IMG/VR virus record: IMGVR_UViG_3300019458_000081
Coordinates: 1 to 25,794 of that record
Length of the DNA stretch: 25,794 nucleotides
Source: a virus
Strand: one strand, 5' to 3'
The notes below the pieces were generated by a model. That model searched no databases, had not been told where the DNA came from, and saw only the letters and a program-made list of their open reading frames with translations. This document shows, one piece after another, positions 8,670 through 15,082 of this stretch; within the stretch, counting starts at the first letter, position 1, and every line of letters starts with the position of its first letter. The translations under genes were made by a program, and so were the position numbers.

Positions 8670-9896
8670 ATGATATACGACGAAAGTATTTCTTTTAACT
8701 CGACCAATCAATTCCAATTAAATTTGGAAATTATATTTGGTCCAACGCTGACTTTTTCAAGTCTAGCGTTTATGAGACCAAAATATCAAAGATTTTTTAC
8801 TGCACAATTGGGTACACCTGAGAGTTATTTATCAAATTTCTCATTAGGTTTTAAAGGCTTAATATTTGTTGCTGAAGATGATACTACACATGCTCAAAAT
8901 GGTATTATTTTTGAACAGACAGCAGAAGTAGCAGGAGTTTTTGCTCAGCACCCTGAACAAGAACTTGTCTTTATAACAGAAGCAACTTTTGTAAGGATTT
9001 ATGGAAGAAATGTATTACATACATTAAATTTAAGTCAGATTGCTACATTTACTTATAGACCTGCAAAAAATACTATAGTATTTTCACATATAGTAAGTGT
9101 TTTGAAATCAAAGATTACTCCAGCATCTAATACATTATCATTTACTCAAAATGCAATTAAGGCATCAGGAAGTTTGTCTAATTTGTTTCCAATAAATACA
9201 ACCAATTTTAATCATACTGTAACAAAAGCTAGATTAGCTTTTAAGACAACTGATAATGCTTTAGTACTATCAAGTATTGCCACAAGAGGTGATAAAAGAT
9301 CAGGTTCAGATGATTTAGTATTAGTAGATTTATTAGATATAATGAGAGTAAGGAATAGATTAGCAGAAGATGAATTGGTTTTAGATCAAACGGCAGAATA
9401 TAATGTGATTTATCAAAGAGAAGCTAATAATCTTCTAGAAATTAAAAATGGTTATTATAGATCTTTTACAGCTATCCCTGGTCTTGAGATAGATATTCCT
9501 GGGGCAATTGGAGTTGTACCAAAAAGATTAGTACAACTTAGAACTAATAATGCTTTAATTATTCTACCTAGACCAAAGTTAGCTGATACTCAAAAATTAT
9601 CAGGAACAATTGTTTTTAAAAGATCTATAGTAAATAATTTGTACGTACATGTAAGAGATAATGAAATATATAGATTAAAATATGATTTTACTATAGATTA
9701 TTTGAAAGCAAAAGAATTAAGGGTATTTTTAACTAACAATTGGGCAGCTTTAATAGATATGCTCAATTGGAAAGCTGAAAATTGGAAAGTGAAAGTGGCT
9801 AACAATCCTTTGGAATTTATTTATCGGAGTAGAGCAATGGAGGCTCATGAAAGAATAGAAGTAACCCTAGAATTTGAAGGAATTAAGGTGACTTAA
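8670..9896 (+). CDS. Virion protein paralogous to its upstream neighbour at the C-terminus
   Basis: 408 aa, starting 2 nt after the preceding stop. It lacks the RxTQ repeats. The N-terminus begins with beta-strand repeats of the same type as the neighbour (DESISFNST, IIFGPTLTFSSLAF), followed by about seven units of a D/N-x-L-x-[FL]-x-Q-x-A pattern (NGIIFEQTAEV, NTLSFTQNAIK, DELVLDQTAEY). The C-terminal about 120 residues form the domain shared with 6454-8667 (ALIILPRPKLADTQ, AKELRVFLTNN, EFEGIKVT). Adjacency and shared ends suggest duplication followed by repeat divergence. Likely a tail or fibre structural protein; the exact place in the virion is unknown. Confidence 0.6.
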   Translation: MIYDESISFNSTNQFQLNLEIIFGPTLTFSSLAFMRPKYQRFFTAQLGTPESYLSNFSLGFKGLIFVAEDDTTHAQNGIIFEQTAEVAGVFAQHPEQELVFITEATFVRIYGRNVLHTLNLSQIATFTYRPAKNTIVFSHIVSVLKSKITPASNTLSFTQNAIKASGSLSNLFPINTTNFNHTVTKARLAFKTTDNALVLSSIATRGDKRSGSDDLVLVDLLDIMRVRNRLAEDELVLDQTAEYNVIYQREANNLLEIKNGYYRSFTAIPGLEIDIPGAIGVVPKRLVQLRTNNALIILPRPKLADTQKLSGTIVFKRSIVNNLYVHVRDNEIYRLKYDFTIDYLKAKELRVFLTNNWAALIDMLNWKAENWKVKVANNPLEFIYRSRAMEAHERIEVTLEFEGIKVT

Positions 9897-10711
9897 TGAA
9901 TACAGAACTTTCTATGGGACCAATGTCCCATAATGTATATACTTTGGAGTGCTTTGAAAATTGGTACCGAATCCCTTTAATTGGTACTAAGCTTTTTAAA
10001 CGCAAGACTCCGAAGTTAAAGTGGCGCGATAAGTTCCATAATCTTGTTGTGACTGCTGGACTTAATAAAGTCCTTGATGCTACGTTCAAGACTGGTCTTA
10101 CTACTCCAGCTTGGTATGTTGGTCTTAAGGGTGCCGGTTCGGTTGTGGCAGGTGATACTATGGCTAGCCATAGTGGTTGGTCTGAGATTACTCCTTATAG
10201 TAACTCTACCAGACCTGCTTTTACTCCTGGTACTATTTCTGGGGGTAGTGTTGATAATGCAGCTGCTAAGGCAGTATTTAATATTAATGCTACTGCTACA
10301 GTTGTTGGTGCATTCTTGGCTGATGATAATACTAAGGGTGGAACTACTGGTACTTTGTACGGAGCAGGTGATTTTGCTGCTAGTCGGTCAGTAGCTTCTG
10401 GTGATACCTTGATTCGGGGTCTCTAAGCAGTAATGCTTAGTTGCAATTGGGCCATATGCTGGAATATCCGAGTATCTACCTGTACTCAATTTGAGTGAAA
10501 ATCAGAGTAGTGCGGACAATCAGCAGGGAAGACTTTGATTTAAAATCAAAGAACCCTCAGAGACTGGATGCCCAACTCCTAGAAATAGGATGAAGTTACA
10601 GTCCGATCTATATGGCGACATATAGAAATAGGCAGAAATGTCCTATTCCTATGATTTACAATCATAGAGTAACAAAATGTGAATGTGACGGTCACATTGA
10701 CACAATCGTAA
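9896..10711 (+). CDS. Small virion structural protein, gene split by a group I intron
   Basis: Proposed as join(9896..10409, 10680..10711), 181 aa. Unspliced, the frame reads only six codons past the splice site before TAA at 10424. Splicing joins T10409 to TG at 10680-10681, making a Leu codon and giving the tail SGDTL-NVTVTLTQS before TAA at 10709-10711. The protein resembles a widespread phage family: a conserved-looking FHNLVVTAGLNKVLDATF, then WYVGLKG, GDTMASHSGW and YSNSTRPAF, ending in beta strands. It starts on the stop of the previous gene (TAATG). Codons are less AT-biased than in neighbouring fibre genes, resembling the capsid gene and perhaps reflecting high expression. The exact role (tail tip, neck or decoration) is unknown. 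Confidence 0.78.
10410..10679 (+). ncRNA. ORF-less group I intron
   Basis: 270 nt. P1: exon bases 10403-10409 (GATACCT) pair with the guide at 10417-10423, leaving T10409-G10417 as the U-G splice-site wobble. P4: GCTG 10458-10461 with CAGC 10521-10524, within TGCTGG and CAATCAGCAGG. P7: GACTG 10562-10566 (inside CCTCAGAGACT) with CAGTC 10599-10603 (inside AGTCCG). P8: CTATATG 10608-10614, loop GCGA, CATATAG 10619-10625. P9-type hairpins: 10628-10646 and 10649-10667. The intron ends in G10679. The flanking frames join exactly. No ORF is inside. Subgroup was not assigned. Confidence 0.9.
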
Positions 10712-10764
10712 AACTCTGTGTAAAATTGTCTTAACTCAATCTTATATTTTATAGGTAATTTTGT

Positions 10765-11253
10765 ATGCTGATTTGTTCAAGTTGTGGTGAAACTAAGTCT
10801 GAAACTGAATTTCACAAGAATTTAAGTATTAAAGTTAGGGGATATAGTTGGTATTGTAAGACATGTATGAAAATTAAATATGATTCTAATAGATCAAATG
10901 ATTATAAATCACGAAAGCGTGAACGAGACAGGAAGAAACGTAGAATTATGCTTCATTATTCAAATAATACTCTTACTTGTAAATGTTGCGGTGAGCATAG
11001 AATAGAATTCCTTACTATAGACCATATTAACAATGATGGCGCTGCCCATCGAAGGGAAATAGGACGTACACCACAAAATCTTTATAAATGGATTGAAGAT
11101 AATAATTATCCAGAAGGATTCCAAGTACTTTGTTTCAATTGTAATTGTGCAAAGGAATACAGTGGATATTGCCCTCATGAAGAAGAACAAATGATTCAAG
11201 ATCAAATAGATAAGTATGACTTGCCTCTTTTCGCTAATTTAATGGAGGCATAA
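10765..11253 (+). CDS. Free-standing HNH homing endonuclease
   Basis: 162 aa. An N-terminal zinc finger (C4, C7, C31, C34) is followed by a basic linker (about 48-61), then a zinc-associated HNH nuclease core: C72-x2-C75, the D86-H87 catalytic pair in TIDHINND, and LCFNCN (C123, C126) with the final Asn. It starts 54 nt after the spliced gene's stop and ends immediately before the next ATG (TAA-ATG), and its 3' end carries that gene's GGAGG. It lies outside the intron, so it is a free-standing endonuclease between two structural genes. Its position suggests it cuts intronless alleles of the neighbouring gene and promotes co-transfer of the intron. The target site is unknown. Start support is weak (TAGGT upstream). 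Confidence 0.85.
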   Translation: MLICSSCGETKSETEFHKNLSIKVRGYSWYCKTCMKIKYDSNRSNDYKSRKRERDRKKRRIMLHYSNNTLTCKCCGEHRIEFLTIDHINNDGAAHRREIGRTPQNLYKWIEDNNYPEGFQVLCFNCNCAKEYSGYCPHEEEQMIQDQIDKYDLPLFANLMEA

Positions 11254-12126
11254 ATGGCTGTTGCAGTTGCACTTTTCGATAGAGTAAAGGAATTTAGTAC
11301 CACTACTGGTACTGGTAATTTTACTCTCGCGGGTGCCCAGCCAGGTGGTTTCGAGACTTTTAATGCTAATGCGGGTGTTGGTCCGAAATTCTTCTACTGT
11401 ATACAAAATGTAGTAGCAAGTGAATTTGAACTTGGTATAGGTTCTCTTTCGGGTGCTACTACATTAGTAAGAGAGACAGTATACCAAAGTTCCAATAGTG
11501 ATAGCTTAGTTAGCTTTAGTGCAGGTACAAAGGATGTCTATATTCCTGCCGTTGCAGCATTTTTACAACCAATGACTGCAACAGGAGATATAATCTTTTG
11601 TGATTCTAATGGAGTTCCTGATAATCTTGCTATTGGATCTACTGGACATCAACTTACAGTTGTCGGTGGACTACCTGTTTGGGCAATAGATAATGTTAAG
11701 AGGATGACTGCTAATGCGACAAATGCTACTACCACGATGGCGAATTTAACAGATTTGTCAATAACATTAGTATCAGGAAAGAAATATACAGGAAGATTAG
11801 TAATTAAGTGTAATAATGATCAATCAATAGAAGGTATTAAGCTTGATTTTGATGGTGGAACAGTAAGTGTTAATGCTGTATGGTTTGCGGCAAGTGCTAA
11901 AGTTACTAGTGGTACAGTCGTTGTAGCAACAAATATAACAACTACACTTGCTGGTGATTTATCATTTACTACAATAACTGGTGAAACGGTAATAGAAGTA
12001 GAAGTTAGCATAGATGTAAATGCTGGTGGTACTTTTATACCGAGATTTGCTGAAGCTGCTTCTACTTCTGGAACTGTGACTGTTGAAACTGGATCTTATT
12101 TACATTTAAAGCAAAGTGATAATTAA
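11254..12126 (+). CDS. Tail fibre protein with adaptor module and beta-rich C-terminal domain
   Basis: 290 aa. Residues 1 to about 105 are the adaptor module FDRVKEFSTTTGTGNF ... FELGIG ... LVRETVYQSS ... FSAGTKDVY, which recurs in 12145-13917 and in the second half of 14290-14925; in phages it commonly attaches fibres to the virion. Residues about 108-145 (ATGDIIFCDSNGVPDNLAIG ... LPVWA) are a linker also found in the next protein. The C-terminal about 140 residues, with TTMANLTDLSITLVSGKKY, KLDFDGGTVSV and GSYLHLKQS, resemble small jelly-roll-like fibre tip domains. The ribosome binding site is GGAGG in the end of the HNH gene. Receptor binding is a reasonable inference. Confidence 0.7.
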   Translation: MAVAVALFDRVKEFSTTTGTGNFTLAGAQPGGFETFNANAGVGPKFFYCIQNVVASEFELGIGSLSGATTLVRETVYQSSNSDSLVSFSAGTKDVYIPAVAAFLQPMTATGDIIFCDSNGVPDNLAIGSTGHQLTVVGGLPVWAIDNVKRMTANATNATTTMANLTDLSITLVSGKKYTGRLVIKCNNDQSIEGIKLDFDGGTVSVNAVWFAASAKVTSGTVVVATNITTTLAGDLSFTTITGETVIEVEVSIDVNAGGTFIPRFAEAASTSGTVTVETGSYLHLKQSDN

Positions 12127-12144
12127 ATTTAAGAGGACTGTACT

Positions 12145-13917
12145 GTGGCAGCAGTATTAATAGCTGATAGAGTTAGAGAAACAAGTACAACTACTGGGAC
12201 AGGTAATTTTACATTACTTGGAGCAGTGAATACTGATCATGTTTCATTTAATACTGCTGTAACTGTCGGTCCTTCTTTTTATTATGAAATTATATTAACT
12301 GGCGGTGGGGAATGGGAAATTGGAATAGGTCATTTATCCAATTCAACTACCTTAGTAAGAGATACTGTTAAAAGAAGCACAAATTCCAATAATTTAGTAA
12401 ATTTCAGTGCAGGTACGAAAGATGTATTTATACCAGCACCAGTGGCCTTTCTTGCTCCTATGACTACTACTGGTGATCTAATTTATTTAGATTCTGGTGG
12501 GGAGCCAGCAAGATTAGGTGTTGGTACTAATGGACAATTTTTAACTTTGTCGTCTGGTATACCAGCTTGGGCAACTATTGCCCCTTTTGATGATGGAACT
12601 AATATTATTAAAGGATCGGCTGATCCTACGAAATTATTGAGATTTGAGATTGATGGATTCACTACTGCAATTACTAGAGTTATAACTCCACCAAATTCAG
12701 ATATTAATCTTCCTGGTACAAATATAACAAATACTTGGACATTAACACAAACATTTTCTGTTTCACCTACTGCACCTTTTGGTAGTGGGGCTAGAACAGA
12801 GCGTTTTGGATCGGGGGCTGGTAATGATTCTGCTACAGGGGCTGATAATATATGTATCGGTCCAAATGCTGGTGCTGCACTTACTAGTGGTATTCAAAAT
12901 ATTGCCATAGGTAGGGATGCTTGTGGTATACTTACTTCTACTAGTAATAATATAGCGATAGGTTATCAAGCCCTAGATGCAACAAGTGGTTTAGCTGATA
13001 GAAATGTTGCAATAGGTACTGATGCTTTAGGTCTTAATCAAAGTGGTGATGATAATGTAGCAATTGGTTATCATGCTTTAGATGCTGCAACAACTGGTGG
13101 TAATAATGTATGTATAGGTACAGATGCTGGTGGTATTTTTACAACAGCTTCTAATAATATTTGTATTGGATATAATGCAGGGTCAGCTTTAACAACATCT
13201 TCAGGTGATAATGTAGCAATTGGTAGTAGTACTTTAAATGGAGGATCTGGAGTTGCAAATGTTGCTGTAGGTAAGGAAGCTCTTCAAGATTCTTCTGGTG
13301 GTAATAGTAATACGGCTGTTGGATATAGAGCTGGAGCAAATACAACAACAGGTGATGAAAATGTTCATATAGGTGATAATGCTGGGTCTAATAATCTTAC
13401 TGGTAGTGATAATGTATGTATTGGGGTTGATTCACAAACAACGGCGTCAAATGTAAATGAGGCAATTGCTTTGGGGCATCTTGCACTTGCTCCTGGAAAT
13501 ACATTTGCCTTAGCTCCAGGAATTAATAGACAAATTCTTTATGGTACATCAAGTACTTCAACAAGAGAACGTTGTAGTTTTACTGTTTCTTGGGTTACAA
13601 GTACAGATGCATCACGCAAAGCTAGATTAGTAATAAGTGCTTGGGATACAGTTGAGAGAGAAGCTTTTCGCTGTGAAGGTAATGGTACTGTTGCTATTAT
13701 TTCTTGGTTTGGTGCAACTGCTGTAGTGAAACAGACCTCTGGAGCTGATTTAACTAATAATGTTACTTCTGGTGGTACTAATGATACTATAGCAGATTTT
13801 ACAGATTTAACTGTGTATGCTAACGATGCTGCTACAATTCGTAATGATATATATCAATTGTCAAGGAAGCTCAAGCAAATAAATGATGGTTTGCGTGCAT
13901 ATGGGTTATTTACGTGA
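12145..13917 (+). CDS. Tail fibre with YadA-like NxAIG repeats
   Basis: 590 aa, GTG start supported by AAGAGGA at 12131-12137. Order: adaptor module 1-105 (IADRVRETSTTTGTGNF ... FSAGTKDVF); linker (MTTTGDLIYLDSGGEPARLG); a neck to about 230; then about 13 repeats of N-[VI]-[AC]-[IV]-G-x2-A-[LG] spaced 14-18 residues (about 234-450). Such repeats form the left-handed beta-roll of trimeric YadA-like adhesin heads and also occur in phage fibres. A C-terminal domain of about 140 residues ends in a short helix (TIRNDIYQLSRKLKQIN). The protein is probably a homotrimer contacting the host surface. The DNA of the repeat region is degenerate, not an exact tandem repeat. Confidence 0.78.
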   Translation: MAAVLIADRVRETSTTTGTGNFTLLGAVNTDHVSFNTAVTVGPSFYYEIILTGGGEWEIGIGHLSNSTTLVRDTVKRSTNSNNLVNFSAGTKDVFIPAPVAFLAPMTTTGDLIYLDSGGEPARLGVGTNGQFLTLSSGIPAWATIAPFDDGTNIIKGSADPTKLLRFEIDGFTTAITRVITPPNSDINLPGTNITNTWTLTQTFSVSPTAPFGSGARTERFGSGAGNDSATGADNICIGPNAGAALTSGIQNIAIGRDACGILTSTSNNIAIGYQALDATSGLADRNVAIGTDALGLNQSGDDNVAIGYHALDAATTGGNNVCIGTDAGGIFTTASNNICIGYNAGSALTTSSGDNVAIGSSTLNGGSGVANVAVGKEALQDSSGGNSNTAVGYRAGANTTTGDENVHIGDNAGSNNLTGSDNVCIGVDSQTTASNVNEAIALGHLALAPGNTFALAPGINRQILYGTSSTSTRERCSFTVSWVTSTDASRKARLVISAWDTVEREAFRCEGNGTVAIISWFGATAVVKQTSGADLTNNVTSGGTNDTIADFTDLTVYANDAATIRNDIYQLSRKLKQINDGLRAYGLFT

Positions 13918-13962
13918 AAATAAGAGCTCAAAATTGATCAGAAAGTCAGAGGAGTTAAATTC

Positions 13963-14265
13963 ATGGCTGTTCAGAATTTATCATCTAAGAAAAGTAATTT
14001 TGTAAGTTACTGTAAAAATGCTACTACTCAATTTCTTGATTCTTATGAAAAATTAAAAGCTTTTAGACAAGAATGGACTTCTGAAGGTTATAGTGGGGCT
14101 ATATCTCAAGATGATATTAATGGTGATAATGCTCATATAACTCCGGGTATTTTAGGGAACTTAATGAATACTTTTGATGTTATAGAGTCTTTAATAAATT
14201 CTAATACTCCTATTATTAGTGGTAATGTGGGATATTTAACTAATTTGTATAATATGAAACCTTGA
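13963..14265 (+). CDS. Small helical virion-associated protein
   Basis: 100 aa, preceded by AGAGGAG at 13949-13955. Mostly alpha-helical: KKSNFVSYCKNATTQFLDSYEKLKAFRQEW, then a turn with DINGDNAHITPGILGNLMNT and a hydrophobic helix DVIESLIN. Proteins of this size and pattern (a helix, a 'G-x-N-x-x-I-T' turn, then a helix) are common among fibre and tail genes of phages but have no assigned function. No signal peptide, membrane segment or catalytic motif is seen. Position between fibre genes suggests a fibre accessory or tail component. Confidence 0.6.
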   Translation: MAVQNLSSKKSNFVSYCKNATTQFLDSYEKLKAFRQEWTSEGYSGAISQDDINGDNAHITPGILGNLMNTFDVIESLINSNTPIISGNVGYLTNLYNMKP

Positions 14266-14289
14266 TTATAATTATAATGGGGACTTGAT

Positions 14290-14925
14290 ATGATAAGTGG
14301 CTCCCCAGCTTCTGTTAATTCTGTTTCTACTCTTTCTTATTATATTTTTGAAAATACTACAACTTTACCATCTACAAGTAATTTTGTATTAGATATAATA
14401 GTTACTTTTGAAACATCTATAAATTTTATAGCCATAGCTAATTTGACTTTTTCACCAGCAAATGTAATATTGGTTTCTGTTGATTTTATTAGTACAGTTA
14501 ATATAATTTTTGTTGATTCTTTAAGTTTCGATGATTCAATAATTTTTATAGAAAATAATATAGTAAAGTTTTCTCCAATGGAGACTTTACTTGTAATTGC
14601 AGATCGTATTAAAGAATTTAGTATTACTATTGGAACTGGTGATTTTATAGTAACTGGTGCACAATCAGGTGGATTTCGAACTATTGATAGTGTTGTGAAT
14701 ATTGGAGAATATTTTCCATATTGTATTCAAAATACTACAAGTGATGAATTTGAAATAGGTGTTGGTAGATATATAAGTTCTAATACTTTTTCAAGAACTA
14801 TGGTGGAAGTTAGTAGTAACAACAATAATATTGTAAATTTTAGTGTTGGTACAAAGGATGTATTTATTGATATGCCTGCATTTATTTTAGGGAATATAAA
14901 TGCATTTATTTTAATTATTAGATAG
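14290..14925 (+). CDS. Beta-repeat/fibre-adaptor fusion, possibly a remnant
   Basis: 211 aa, with GGGGAC before ATG 14290. The N-terminal about 95 residues are beta-strand repeats of the type seen in 6454-8667 (VTFETSINFIAIANLTF, VDFISTVNIIF). From METLLVIADRIKEF to the end it is a complete but diverged copy of the fibre adaptor module (GTGDFIVTGAQSGGF, FEIGVGRY, FSVGTKDVF). Unlike the two intact fibres, nothing follows the module except a short hydrophobic tail, so there is no receptor-binding domain. It could be a short adaptor, a base for another fibre, or a remnant made by recombination. An internal ATG at about 14578 could start the adaptor alone, but no ribosome binding site was seen there. 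Confidence 0.55.
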   Translation: MISGSPASVNSVSTLSYYIFENTTTLPSTSNFVLDIIVTFETSINFIAIANLTFSPANVILVSVDFISTVNIIFVDSLSFDDSIIFIENNIVKFSPMETLLVIADRIKEFSITIGTGDFIVTGAQSGGFRTIDSVVNIGEYFPYCIQNTTSDEFEIGVGRYISSNTFSRTMVEVSSNNNNIVNFSVGTKDVFIDMPAFILGNINAFILIIR

Positions 14926-14932
14926 GTGAAAT

Positions 14933-15076
14933 ATGTTCGGATTTGATGCTCTATCTAATAGAGCTATTTCAGCTCTAGTCAGTAATATATATTTTGTTTC
15001 TATTCCTTACACTGAAACTAATATTTATATCATAAATGTAGGTAATGTTTTAGATACCGCTATAGAGTTATGGTGA
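14933..15076 (+). CDS. 47-aa small protein of unknown function
   Basis: ATG 14933 to TGA 15074-15076, following AGGTGAA at 14924-14930 and ending 6 nt before the next start. The peptide begins MFGFDALSNRAISALVSN, related to the GFDAIS segments in 6454-8667, and continues with short beta-prone stretches (IYFVSIPY, NIYIINVGNVLD). Good ribosome binding site, fitting length in an otherwise gapless operon, and similarity to a repeat in the same region support it. It may be a detached repeat unit rather than an independent functional protein. Confidence 0.45.
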   Translation: MFGFDALSNRAISALVSNIYFVSIPYTETNIYIINVGNVLDTAIELW

Positions 15077-15082
15077 GTTATT

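Noticed and set aside
10074-10394. 106-codon hydrophobic open frame
   Set aside because: A shadow in another frame of the intron-split virion gene; the Leu/Val-rich product comes from GCT/GGT-rich codons read out of frame.
12844-13440. Repeated DNA resembling a CRISPR array
   Set aside because: The periodicity is coding (NxAIG repeats in one long ORF), spacing varies, and the DNA repeats are not near-identical.
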